The notes beneath the pieces are model-generated. The model was not told the origin of the DNA. It ran no database searches and was given only the letters and a program-made list of their open reading frames with translations. Below, one piece after another: positions 20,800 to 33,294 of a DNA stretch of 64,000 nt. Location of the stretch: assembly GCA_015698045.1 (NCBI GenBank), contig BLAL01000058.1:1366501-1430500 (forward strand). The letters are read 5' to 3'. Within the stretch, counting starts at the first letter, position 1. Every line of letters begins with the position of its first letter. The DNA comes from Rhizophagus clarus. Lineage: Eukaryota > Glomeromycota > Glomeromycetes > Glomerales > Glomeraceae. The translations under genes and the position numbers were made by a program.

Positions 20800-21244
20800 T
20801 GTTACTCTGGTCAGTTCGTCGATCAGGTAACTATGACTTGGAGACAGGGATGCAATAGATATGTCTCAAGTCCAATCAACAAGACACACTATTCACAAAG
20901 GGACAGTTCGTTTATAAGGTAAAAGAGTTTATTTATTAATTATATGAACTTGTTATTATAACTTTGTTATTACACTCTCTGATATTTTTCAACTAAAAAG
21001 AAATTTCAGGATATTTATACAAAATAAAATATATTTAAAAATATAACAAATAAATCTAATATATCAAATAAAACTAATAAATCAAATAAATAAAATAAAT
21101 CAATTAAATCAAATAAATCAGATAAATCAAATAAAACTGATATATCAAATAAATCGGAAATATCAAAAATAACAGGCTATGATGGCTTTGGCTTAGGCGG
21201 CTCTATATACTTTGCCACAATGTCACGTGATTACTACGCCAACA
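20800..21244 (-). repeat. LTR (5' LTR of the minus-strand Ty3 element)
   Basis: Same 445-bp sequence as at 12638-13082. Because gag-pol runs on the minus strand, transcription of the element should start within this copy. Confidence 0.92.
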
Positions 21245-22331
21245 ATGTATATATTGACCGTAGTGTTAGGTGGACATATTATTAGTGCAGTACAAAGTGC
21301 GAAGGCTTCCGCTTTAGTAGAGGATGGGAAAAATTGACATGATTCTGAAAAAGTAATTTGGGTTGAGTAATCAGATGAGTAATATGCCATTCAAGGCCCA
21401 TGATTACCTCCGATTATTGATCAGTTATACAAGATCCATCTGTATATATATCTATAATATTATTGAAAGAAAAATTTGATAATAAGTAATAAAAATTATA
21501 TAAAAAATCAATTGTATCTTTTTCAAGAATAAAAAAATGATGTAAAAAAGTGGAAGGGTAAGTTAATGCTTGATTTTGTATCTGTTCGTCTGAATTGTAA
21601 GAATAATTATTATCACTGTTTAGTAAGCGGGAAATTTGAAGATGATCATTGTAAGCTATAGTCCATAAGGTATAATGACCTAGCATGGTTTGGAAGACTT
21701 TTAATTTCTTCAAGTCTGGTTATCATAAAAAAGGATTTTTCTATAAAAGTTGATCTTTTGTATGTGTCTTCAAATTTAAACTTTTATCAATCGCCTGAAA
21801 AATAATACACTTTGGTCAAAGATCTGCCATATAATATGGGTAGTGTAGTTGACAGCTATTACACGGTTGAAGGAGGTTAGGTTTTGATTTGGGGATAACA
21901 GTAACATCATTAGAATTGGTAACATCGCTGTTATCAAACTTGACCCAATGTTCCATGATCATCATAGGTGAAGTTGGACTATGATTGTCCTTATGAAAAA
22001 TCTTGCTGTAAACAATATCTTTAATAATTGGCGACCAAAAGCATGCCCAAGCATTACGTGGCCGGATGATTTGATTAGTTAAAGTAAAATCTTTAGTAGG
22101 TCTTTTGGCTTTGAGATGTTGTTGTGTAAGTTAGGGTAGGTCAAAATTTAATCTTAAACTGTTCAGATTTAATATGTATTGATCAATCATATGTGAATAC
22201 CAAAGTGGTGTCAGTCTTTTTTTGTTCTTGAGGTTACATTTAATGGTTTTCCAAGATTTGAAGAACGAGAATGCTCACTCAAAAATTCTATGATTTGTAT
22301 AACTAGCATAATAAATAGCTAAAATTCAAAA
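21245..22331 (-). pseudogene. LINE-type retroelement relic, 5' part (to RNase H)
   Basis: The minus strand holds broken coding sequence such as KAKRPTKDFTLTNQIIRP and IIRPRNAWACFWSPIIKD. It then reaches the start of an RNase H domain (IDIYTDGSC) and a following SSTKAEAFALCTALI segment before the LTR element interrupts it. The reading continues at 12637 leftwards. Many stops show it is long dead. The reverse transcriptase itself is not recognisable here, so the element was 5'-truncated or decayed before the Ty3 insertion. The upstream boundary is approximate. Confidence 0.6.
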
Positions 22332-22950
22332 AAAATATCGTAATTCAATCATTATTAATTCAAACAATATGTATTTACCATCATTCGAATCGTCTCGATG
22401 AGATGAGTACAATGAGGTATAGATTATGAAAATCCAATCATTAGATCAAAAGATATCATAGAAAGAACATCTAAATTTTCAAAGCATAACTGTACACTGG
22501 ATATTCATTATACAAAAATAATTTTATTATCATTCGAATCCTCTAAATGAGACGTATCTAATGAATATAAAATCATGGAATTTGAATCACTAGATACTGA
22601 AATATCTTTAAATGTCCACATAATATTGATCACCCTCTATATATATGGAATTGAGGATTTTAAGTGTCTTGCATGTTCTTCTGTGGTATTTTGTATAATT
22701 ATTACTGCGGTATAGTGATGATTTGGACTGCGGTTAAATCACACAAAATATTTATTGTCATTTGAGGAAAATACATATAAGAATTTTTTTTTTTATTCAT
22801 TTTCACTAACCGATACAATATAAATTGATTCATATGGTCCCCTAAGTTAAATAAGCTAAATACTGTACATGACCATCTAAACGTTAAAACAAACCAAAAA
22901 CTAAATTAAAATAAAAAAAAACAGTACTAAATTTCTTAACAGAATAACGA
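22332..22950. repeat. A+T-rich spacer with two diverged tandem units
   Basis: Between about 22379 and 22620 two related stretches of about 155 bp follow each other, each with CATTCGAATC, a GATGAGA- or AATGAGAC-like phrase and AATCA(C)TAGAT. I see no gene in the rest. Confidence 0.4.
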
Positions 22951-22959
22951 AGATTATCC

Positions 22960-24914
22960 TCTATCTAATACCCATACTATCCCAGATCTGTTCCATTTGT
23001 AGAACTTCGCTCTACCTTTTTGTGGTAATCTTTGGACGCGTTTTGAGTTGTTATTAATCTCGTCTTCTCCTTAACCTTTACTAAATTTCTCACAAAAAAC
23101 TCATTTAACTTATTATTATATTCTTTAAAAATTGGTTCCCCACTGTCACGTTTACCCTTTCATTAAATTTTTCCTTAATCCTGCTACCTGAGCTGATACT
23201 TTGCCCTTATGGAAATAATCCATTTCATCTATAACAATAAATTTATTGATAAATTCTTGTTTATTTTCTGGGCTACAGTATCATTCCTTTCCATGCTTTC
23301 AGACCTCTTCAGACCTCATTTTCTCCTTCACTTTCAACGATGCTTCAATAATCCTAGACGACAATTCTTCTCTCCTTTCCAATTGTACCTTCTGGAATTC
23401 TTCTTTTGATGGCAACATAACGCTACCTGCTGTAATTTTATTTCCTGGGTACTTAACGAATAACGATACTGTATTTTTCGATATTTCTTTCTGCTTATTC
23501 TTGGTTATCTTCTCTTCTTGTTACCAATCAGCAATCATATCAATGACCTATTCCGGTTGAACATTATTTGTTCTAAGTATGTTGCTGCTATTACTATCTC
23601 TGTTGAAGATTTTTGTGGGAGATGGTTCAGCTGAGCCGTATTTTCTATATCGTCCAATTAAATCTACCACTTCTTCGGGTGGGGCTACCGTCTTTCTTTC
23701 TTTTTACAAGTCTGTTATCTTCACCAACCGTGAAGCAAATCCACTCTGTTTCGGTCTAGCACTTTCTTTCCTAGCACCATAATCTGTTTCCCTAAATTAA
23801 AAAATTTTCTTGGCACCGGAGATGGGGAGTCTGTTAACACTTTATCAATCATCCTGGATGTCTTTGGTATCGTCGATTTTACATAGAAGATATATTTTTT
23901 TTAAAGGATTTAAAGATCCTGGTCCGCTACTGTTAGTATTAACTCACGATTTCTTCAGCTTCAAAATACGATGGAATTTTTCATCCTTCTTTTAGTTTTA
24001 ACACTTTAACGAACTTTAAACCATATTCTTTTGCCATGAAATCTTGAAGTTTATCTTCCCCTACATTATATAAATCTTTCATTTTTTTATCCATATCGCA
24101 TATTAATTGCCAACAATCTCGTTCAGATCTAGTTTTGATCGTTAAATCACCTTTATACTATCTACATGCATGGCCGTTAATCATCACGTAAAAAGAACCT
24201 TTATTAAACTCTTCGTCTTCTTTTTTGAGAAGAGGTATAGATGTTTTTACTGTGTAATATTTAAATTGTTCTTGATTTTTACACTCCAAAATAGGCCTAT
24301 TTGCTGCAAATTTTTTAATATCATCTTCCTTCCAATATCCAGGTATACCGTATATAAAAAATCACGTGCTTGACTATCATATCTACTCGCATTTAATTCA
24401 TTCAGTAAAAATGGAACCTCTAGTACTGGTCGATCATTTTTATTTTTATTTCTACGGCTTTTATTTTTGCCGGGATGATCTGCCACCTTGTGTTCCAGCT
24501 GAAGCTTTTATTGATGGATTTTTTATTCTGCTGAATTGCATCATCACCTTTGTTATTACCTTTTTTTCCATATCCGCTAATTTCTCGTGCTATCTTTCAT
24601 TGAATCTGCAGCCAATTTTGTAAGTCTTCGTTTTGTTTTCCAAATGAACAAGTATCTTCGTTATATATGAGCCATGATATATTATTAGCACACGATAGTA
24701 TTATTTATTATGTCATAGCTTAGCCCTGTGCTCTGTTGTATCTGTCAAAAAATATCTTTCTCAACGCTGTTTATTGGACATAAGGTATCCATTTTGTCGA
24801 AAACCTTCCTTTTGGAGACTGAGTCAGTCATGTTTTGAGGTGTTTCATCATAAAAAACCTTATGTCTTTACAAAACCTATATCCATATTCCGTCTCGTTG
24901 TACGTGCTTTCCAT
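22960..24914 (-). pseudogene. Decayed ORF, unidentified (possible retroelement ORF1-like relic)
   Basis: The minus strand keeps coding-like fragments in changing frames, from MESTYNETEYGYRFC near 24914, through VLEVPFLLNELNASRYDSQ (24430), KFAANRPILECKNQEQFKYY (24320) and KITKNKQKEISKNTVSLF (23500), to DYHKKVERSSTNGTDLG near 22985. The middle segment (PGYWKEDDIKKF ... YYTVKTSIPLLKKEDEEF) resembles small RNA-binding-like modules I associate with LINE ORF1 proteins in these fungi, but this is weak. Numerous stops and shifts make it a relic. Confidence 0.35.
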
Positions 24915-25228
24915 TTTTAAGTTCAAAAAATCTTTTATATAACTACTGTGACATCTTTTCACTTAAGCTTTTTTTAAAAAAATTTTGTCTAAGGATCGAC
25001 AGGAAGGTTTTTTAAATTTTCAATACACATGAGATATAATTACCTAAAAGGAAAAAGTTTTTTTTGATGCAAATCTATTGTGGTCACCCTTAAATCTGCA
25101 TCGTTGGCATAAATGGTAAAATGATTGGTACTTTCCATAGATTAAGTTTGTAGCACAAACAATACAAATAAAACGACTTTCATCTTATTTTAAAAATTTT
25201 TAAACTCTCTTTGTTAACTTAAAACATA

Positions 25229-26676
25229 ATGTTTCAACTTCCCGCTGATTGTTTAAATGATATTATCGAATATTTGGAAGATGACAAACATACTTTGCAT
25301 TCATGTATATTAGTTAATCGTTTATGGTGCGAGGTTTTGATGAGAATTTTTGGAGTGACATTTATGAATATAGTATCAAAAATTTTAGTACTTTAATTAC
25401 TTGTCTTCCAGACGAATCAAAAAAAAATATTATATGATAACAAAATTATTTCTACTCCTACTACAAAATTTCCAACATTCAATTATGCATCATTTTGTAA
25501 AGTTCTATTTATTTACCAAGTTTATTATAACATCGATAGACTTCTTAGAAAACAACAAACTATTTCATCACATAATCTTAAAAATTATTTAAATATTGTG
25601 GTGCAGGAAATATTCAAACTGTTCATGTATCAGATTTCCTCTTTAAAAAAATTAATTTTTTTGCCATATTCACCAAATTTGACTTTTTAATTTTATTCTG
25701 GAGCAAAAGATTGCTTAAGAAATCTCTCAAAATTATGTTGTAATTCAAGTATTTCCACCGAATTATTTTATCAATTAACTCAAATTTGTTACAATGTACA
25801 GTCATTCACAGTACTTTAGAATTAGAAGAAATTGTATCAAATGGAATAGTAGATTTAATTTCTGTTCAGAGAAATTTAAAATATTTTTGAAATGATATTA
25901 TGCCATAATCTGCCAATTAATAATCTAACAAATATAATTCCTTTGTTAACATCAAAAATTTCTAATGCTTTAATCAATTTAGATATTAGTGGAGGAAGTA
26001 ATCATTTATTATTATTATTTATTGCAAATTTCTCAAATTTTAAAAGAACTTAATTTATGATAAATGTTTTGGTAATTTTGAAAAGTTACAATATGCTTTT
26101 TTTCCACGTTTACAAGTTCTAAAAATTAAAGAAAAATATCCAAGAGTCGAATTATTAATAAAATTCTTGGAAATCAACGGGAAAAATTTAAAAGAAATTT
26201 GTATAGGTGATTTTTATGGGGATAGTGATAATTCATTAAATTTAGCTATTGCTAAATTCTGTCCAAATCTTAGAATACTTTCCACTGGAATTAAAGATAA
26301 TGAATTGGAAACTTTAAAAATGATTTTTGGTAGTTGTAAAAGTTTAAAAAGTATTAAAATTTGGTGTGGAAATGATTATTTGAACGAAAAAGAAGCATTA
26401 GAATTTGTTGTGAAATATTCACAAAATATTCATGAATTAATATTTTATCATCTATTTGTTGAACGAATTAAATTACTTCCAGAAGAATTAGAATCTTTTT
26501 TTATAAGTTGGACAAATCGTAAGCCACAAAAATCAATTTCATTAGTGATTGGTAATGATAATTCACATAGTTTAGCTAAAAATTATGAAAATATGGAAAT
26601 AATTAAAAAATATATTAAATTGGGTTTCATAAAGAAATTCAAAGTTACAAATTTCGATGATGTAGAATATAACTGA
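25229..26676 (+). pseudogene. F-box / leucine-rich-repeat protein relic
   Basis: The start MFQLPADCLNDIIEYLEDD followed by HSCILVNRLWCEVLMRIF is a clear F-box, the motif that docks to Skp1 in SCF ubiquitin ligases. Such proteins, with degenerate LRRs behind the F-box, are highly amplified in Rhizophagus. The frame is lost around 25345-25440, resumes in short pieces (KKILYDNKIISTPTTKFP), and is broken several more times before a final open stretch at 26167-26676, which holds LRR-like units (LRILSTGIKDNELETLKMIF). I see no gene-like way to splice round all the breaks. Confidence 0.75.
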
Positions 26677-26774
26677 AGCAACAATATCTGCACCATGTTC
26701 AATATATAAATAAATTAAATTAGAGATCAATAATATAAATATGAGTAAAAAAATTCCAAACTTTTACCTGCCAA

Positions 26775-27385
26775 CATTAAAGGTATTATCAACGTTTAAT
26801 TGGTACTCCCGCATCATGTGCAACCTTACAAATCGCTTCAAAATCTGGTATAGATTCAAGATATAGCTTTCGTTTTATCCCATCAAAGTCTTCTGGATGG
26901 GCGAGTTTGACATTGATCCCAATTTTGGAAGTGTAACCTATTCGTTTTAATAATATAATTAACACACACGATATCACTTTAATAGTAGATTTATTTTACA
27001 AGAAAAAGTCTTAAATTGAATGTAAGTTTCGCCATATAAATATGAAATATAACGTGGAAATAATATTAGATTTACCTTCAAGCGCAGGTTCTCTGTTCAA
27101 GTACGGCTAACAATTTTTTTTTATAAATAAAAGAAGAGTCAACATATTCGTGAAATAAAAGAACTTTTTTATCTGAGCATTTATTTACAATGTTTGGATT
27201 TAAATATTCGTCATTTTTTTTTAAAAAAATATGGTTGTAATTAATATTTTGAATAAACTCTAACTCCGAAAACTTTGGCGGTTCAGCACTTTTAAAGTAG
27301 TTGGAGCAGCTTCTTTCACGTGTAGCGATATGGTATTTGACCTGCATGCAATTGAAGAATGAGTTTCAAAGCAATAATCTTTCTT
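26775..27385 (-). pseudogene. Relic of an O-acetylhomoserine (thiol)-lyase gene
   Basis: Three pieces match the MET17-like gene at 54246-56055 in order and on the same strand. They are the exon 4 end ([17 protein letters not shown], with GINVKLAHPEDFDG upstream), the start of exon 3 (VLEQR before a damaged AALEGG, near 27085), and part of exon 1 (LQLHAG-like and CSNYFKSAEP near 27280-27370). The catalytic lysine region and everything downstream are absent. Remains of intron sequence between the pieces show this is a genomic duplicate, not a processed retrocopy. A deletion removes several residues around the NPKFN segment. Confidence 0.75.
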
Positions 27386-30300
27386 TTCTGTCTTTTCTAT
27401 GCTTTTAAATCGGTTGGATATAAATTTAATGAAATAAAAGGAAAAAAAATCAAATGAAAATCGACTAAATTTATAAAAACATCTAAAGCGGAAATATTAA
27501 AATTAGCATTTAAATTATTGAACCATAACTTCATATTTCTTAATCTAACAAATTACCAGTTATTTAAAATGGAATATCATTTAAAATGGAATATCGATCA
27601 AATGTTGAACAGTGGAATGGTTTATTTAAAAAGAAAAAAAAAAAATTTCAAATACTGACGCTATTCTATTTTATTACCCAAAATAGTTTCTATTTACGAT
27701 TAATTTTATTTATAAACCTGTTAAAATTTCTAGTAGACGACACTGCTCGCCACTTTTCAAGACTTTCGATGGGCCTAACCACCCTCTTTATCTCATCATT
27801 CATTAAGCTGTATCCCTGGAACTAGATAACTTATTTATTCTTGAGCATCATTTGAGACGTCAGATTATATTAAAGTTTGTCATCTCTCTATGACCATGTG
27901 ATACTTACGTAATAAAAATTTCACGATTTATTATAAAAGAATAAGACCATTGCAAGAGAAAATGATCAACATCATCTAATGTCAGGTCGGATTATACTCG
28001 ACCACAATTCTCTTGGTTCTACCTTCCACGCGAACGTAGTAACTATAGTCTGTACTGCAACGATCAATGAAACATCATGCTCTTAGAACATCAAATCCAA
28101 ATTCTTATCTTCCAGGCGATAAATAATTAATCTTATCGTCCTCAAATTTTTACATTTGGGAGGTTGAACCTCGCACTTAAACAATATAGCTAGCAACTTG
28201 TATAGCTTGGAATATTTTAAGATAATGGCTTTTTATTTTTCCGATTTTTTTATTTAGAGTTTAATGTAGATTTTTTTTTCTTTTTTTTGTTTTCTATGGT
28301 CTCGTATGTAGTGTTTTGACGAACTGGTGTGGCCTAAGTTTTTTTTTTTTTAATACTTAGGTGTAAACAGTCGCCTTGGTAGTGTAAACTTATGGTTGTA
28401 TTTGGTTATGACCTGTTTTACCTTAAAAGTTTGTTGTCTTTATATAATAAATAAATAATAAATAAATAAACACTAATCTTGATAAATTCCTTAGCTAATT
28501 AATTAAAAACCAGAGATAGTTAAATCGAATATATAGATTGAAAAGATGTTGGAATTATAATGAAAAGACCATCAATAATTGGGTATCTTAAAAAATGACA
28601 TAATATACACAAATTTAATTGACAATAAATAATGATATCATATTGAAAATAAATTTACAGATTTGTTTTTTTCCCCAGAGATAAATATGTTAGAAGTACT
28701 TATAATTTAATGCGATGTTATTAGTGTTTTAGCTTTAAATAAGGAGTATAAGTTAATATATTGCTATGTAGATTGAACCTCCTCCTTCATAAAAAAAAAT
28801 AATAAAAAATGTTACAAATAGATTAACGGATATATATGAAGATCCTATTGATGATAAGTATGAGAAAAGATGGAGTAAAGAGAGTATAGCTATGTGTTTA
28901 ATTATTTATTTATTACTAAATTATAATATAATAATGATGTCATTCTTTCTGTAAACATGAAATAATATTATTAATATATGTAACAGGGTAGGTGATTTTA
29001 GTTTTACCCGAGCGAAACTTGTCGCCTCTGTTCAGTGTTAGAAGAATTTTCTCTCTTTATTTTATAATAATATTAACTATTGTAACATATTTTAATTAAA
29101 TTCAAGAAAAATAAGCATTTAATTATCAAGTAAGGATTGTTATTCTTTTTAAAAGATATTTAAAATTATGGTAATGAGCCAGTTAAATAAGGAATTTTAC
29201 ACTTTAAATACTTTAAAATTGTTTTTTAAATGATTTTAACGAATATACGTTAAATAAATATATCAGTTTAACGGTCTTGAATTAAAATAGCTTCTGCATC
29301 TTCAACCTATTCTTCATGTCTGATTTATCTACGTAATTAAGACCAGATATTAGCCTTTATTCAACAATTTCTTTTCTGGACAATCATACTTAATAAAATT
29401 AAACAAACTTGACGACATGAAACTATTTAATTAACAAAATATTTTTATTATACTCACTTCCAAAAGTATTCGATTGAAATTAAATATAATCGATTCTAAA
29501 TTATAGCATTCCCGAGATAAACTTATTCGAAAATAAATTTTTCGATTTTGTTTAATAAAGGGCATTTTATTTATGCAATAAAAAAAAAATGAAATATAAC
29601 TTTATTAGCCCTAAAAAGTTTAAATAGTTCAATTTTGAATTTATCAATGAGGTGTCGTAATGATAAATTAATTTAACTGTTTAATTAAATGTAATTATTA
29701 AACATATTTTTTGGTTTAAATTACATTATAAAATAATTACCATTTTCGTTGTTCTATTTTATGAAATAATTCAAGGTCAAAACCAAAAAATTATATGACT
29801 ATTAGTTTACAAGTTTATTTAAATATTTAAATTGCTTAGATACGCGCTTATATATTGCAATAGGACTTAACAATAAATGGACAATTAATTCATCGAGATA
29901 CACCATATTTTTATGTACATTTTGGAATACATTGGCATTTGACAGAATGCAGTAACCGATATAAGAATACAAAATCAAGATATGTGGTGCTTTATCTTTA
30001 TATAATCTTTATATTTAGCGTCTGAAATTTACAAGGACAGCATTTGCAAAAAAAAAAAAAAAAAAAAAAATCCACGAACAAGATTTAATATTAAAAATAG
30101 ATGAGGATATTTTAAAAATGCAGGCCTCTAAAGCTTTTGAAATTTTAGTTTCGCCTGCAACAACATAAATAATAAATTGAATACCCTAAGATATATAAAT
30201 ATATTTATTTAAGGTAATATATACTGTATATAATATATAATTATGAAATAATAAATATGTCGAATAAATATTTATATATTGGACCGAAGTATATTAGACC

Positions 30301-30647
30301 GCTCCTAAGCCAATTCTTTGTTTGAAACATGACCGAAATTATTTAATTTTGGGCCAGAATTATAATCGATCATGTGCATAATAACGGTTATATGTCATGT
30401 GACTTGGCATTTGTGTTACTCTCATAAGTAACAAAGTATCATTTTAGATACTAATTGTTTCTCTTAATAAGATTAAATCTAATAAAAAATTGTTAATTCT
30501 TGCTTCATATTTCGCGTCTGTACGTAGAACAACTGAATATTTTAACTTCTATAGTTCCGACTAGCTTTAATACGTTTTTCTATAAATATTATTTTTAAAT
30601 TGATTTTAAATAAAAAAGATTAAATATTATTATAATAACATAAATAC
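27386..30647. other. Long A+T-rich region without a convincing gene
   Basis: No gene could be supported over about 3.2 kb. Points of note: a stretch at about 27970-28475 that is less A+T-rich at first and ends in an AATAAAT repeat tail near 28445-28475, which could be the 3' end of a truncated LINE insertion; a G+C-richer phrase at 28985-29040 beginning CAGGGTAGGTGATTTTAG, possibly a lone transposon end; and a run of about 23 A at about 30048-30070. Confidence 0.5.
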
Positions 30648-33294
30648 CTAAAAAATAATAATAATAATAATAAATAAATTAAGTAATATCAATTCAGATA
30701 AATATTTACCACTATTGTTGTAAGTTTCAACATTTAAAAATACTTCATTGCTCCTCTTTTTTAAAGAAGTTGAAAAATTTTGAAGCGTAAAACTTAAATT
30801 TTGTGATGATGAACTAAATAAAAAATTATTAATTTAAATAATTAGTAATGATATTTAATACTATTTTTTATTTTCACTTAAATACCTTTCAGTGTCTATA
30901 TCAAACTCTAATTCTGCTGAGATATAATCAGAAGAATCTAAAACTGGTGCAAAATTTTGAATCGTATTTTGTAATGACAAACTAGTAAAAGAATAAATTA
31001 ATAAAATCAATTAATTAGTCACATCATTTAAAAACAAAAAATTTTCATTATTTTTAAGTACCTTTTAGTGTCTGTATCATTCTCTAGTTCTATGACGTAA
31101 TTAGAATCTAAAAAGATTATATTAATCAAATATATAGTAATATTTTTAATTTATAATTGCTTATTTTTTTCGTAATACCTTTACCTGATGAAGTTGTCGA
31201 AGATGAATAGGTGGATGTACATTCAGAAATTAAAGCACTTAATGGCCTACTTATATAAATAGCTTCCGAATGATATTCTTCAGTAAATTCAGGTCCAATC
31301 TTCTTTGATCTTATCAATTCCTTTCTTTTTGTTTCAGCTTGATTAAACTCTACTTCATTCACACATCTAAATACCCAACTACCAAAAGTTAAACGAATAT
31401 CTTTTATAGAAGGTCTATTTTTCGGATCAGCGTCCCAACAACGTTTCATTAAGTTGGCATAGCATTCTGGTGTATCTTCCGTAATTTTTGGTCGTTCTCC
31501 ATCAAGAATTTTATAAATAAGATGAATATCATGTTTAACATTCGCAAAAGGTTTACAACCTGTTGTAAGTTCCCACATAATCATACCCAAACTATAAATA
31601 TCAGATTCTTTAGTAAATTTAGATCCCTTAAAGACTTCTGGTGCAATATAAGGTATTACTCCATATATTTCATTATTTGATGATTTATCATTTACGGCTT
31701 GTGACAATCCTAGATCCCCGATTTTCCATTGATAATTTTTATTATACGAATTATTATGAGGATCATACAATATGTTTCCACTATGGAAGTCTCGATGCAT
31801 AAATTTTTTTTTATGGATATGTTCAAGTCTAAATGAAAAAATTAGTAAATGAACTCAAATTCAATGAATACAATATATAAATTTAAATTACAATTACCCC
31901 TCTGAAATTTCCCATAAAATTTGTGTTTTTTGTTTAATCCATGCAATATTTGTAAAATTCTTTTTTAAATATTTATGTAAATCCCCTTCTGACGCATATT
32001 TCATAACTAATATATAATCTTCTAATTCAGGATCTTTTGTAATACCATAAATTTTAATGATATGACCCCAAAAACTTTTAAAAAAATGTTGACACGATTT
32101 TAACTATTATCAATTAAATCAAAAATTAAATTTATTTCACAAGAAATTACTAAAGTAGATATTTAAGATATTTTACCTCATTTAAAAAATACCTGCCAAT
32201 ATTTTTAGAATTTTCAAATCTTTTTAAAACGATAGTTTCATTATTATTTAACCAAGTTGCTTTGTATATAATACCATATCCTCCTTCTGTCATTTCTTCT
32301 ATATTTGTAAATTGGGAATATGATATCCATCTAATTGGACCTATGCTACTTTTATTTATTACTTTAAAGATAGTTTTTAATATCTTTTTTTATCAAAATA
32401 TTTATTAGTATTTTTTACAATGTTTGCAAATTTAACCATCTCCAAATTATATAAATTGTCATATATAATATTATTAAGAAAATCATCAAGACCACAGTAT
32501 TCATTGCTGTGCGTGATAAGTGATATTCTTTTACATTTTTGACATTGAGACTGACATGTAGGACCAAAAATAACATTTGTTGTTAAACAGTATCTGCATC
32601 CAACGTAAAATATATAACAATTTGCACAATATTTTTGACAGTCTGATGCAAATGTTAACCTTGAATAACACGCATCACACTTATCATTATTATGCCACCA
32701 TGGTAAGTAAAGTATTGAAATTTTCTTTTTAACCAAGGTTGATTCTATCAATCCGGAAGAAATTAGATAACAATCTGAACACAATATAAAGAAATCATAC
32801 CGGTTGTATGTGTACGATAATGATTTTCCACATAATTTACAATCTTTTTCACTCTCAATCACTTCATTATACATGGTGCGATTGCTACTATCAACCAAAA
32901 ATTCATCAATAAATCTTCCGTCTATTTGCTTAAAATATAAAATTCTCAAGCAATTCCTACAGCATTCCTGAATACATTGTGGTACTTTTGTCCTGCTTAT
33001 TTCATGTTCACGACATTCCAAGTCCATTGCGCAAATATATACGTCCAAATATATATTATTATCTGTTATATCGTTAATATAACTCGATAAACATTTTTCG
33101 CAATATTTTTGATTATAAGTGTGACCATTATTATAAACTTTTCCACTAAAAATCGTCCCAATATATTTTTCTCCACAATAAACGCAATTTTCATCTACAC
33201 CATTAAAAGAAATAAATTTAATTGGTATAGGACTAGATTTTAATCTTGATGTTTGGTCAAAATAATTTTCATCATTTGAATTTACAAGTTCCAT
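30648..33294 (-). CDS. Zinc-rich protein kinase, six exons, one apparent frameshift
   Basis: Exons: 33294-32177, 32103-31898, 31828-31185, 31107-31062, 30981-30886 and 30813-30648; every junction is GT-AG and phase-consistent. The N-terminal 300 residues hold many CxxC pairs (CVYCGEKY, YCEKCLSSY, CKLCGKS, CDACYSR, CRYCLTT), probably zinc ribbons. The kinase domain begins with a glycine loop (EEMTEGGYGIIYKATW), has the VLK lysine, an intact HRD (MHRDFHSGNIL) and DLG in place of DFG, and an APE (IAPEVF). It fits the Tyr-kinase-like kinases amplified in Rhizophagus. The frame breaks once in a run of seven T (32385-32391, plus strand); one more base would join the zinc region to the kinase. This may be a sequencing or assembly error, or a genuine recent break. 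The three last exons encode a Ser/Asn-rich tail. Confidence 0.75.

Larger units (their letters stand above)
12638..21244 (-). mobile_element. Complete, young Ty3/Gypsy LTR retrotransposon (8.6 kb)
   Basis: All structural parts are present: two matching 445-bp LTRs, a 4-bp target duplication (ATGT), a candidate primer binding site next to the 5' LTR, a polypurine tract next to the 3' LTR, and open gag-pol and integrase frames. The order protease, reverse transcriptase, RNase H, integrase identifies Ty3/Gypsy. Matching LTRs imply recent insertion. It carries two additions: an ORF overlapping the end of integrase, and an antisense ORF before the 3' LTR. It inserted into the RNase H region of an older LINE-type element. 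Confidence 0.93.

Noticed and set aside
23209-23995. Series of plus-strand ORFs of 60-104 codons
   Set aside because: The minus strand of the same stretch has better coding character (charged, ordinary residue mix), so the Phe/Leu/Ser-rich plus-strand frames are mirror images of a decayed minus-strand gene.
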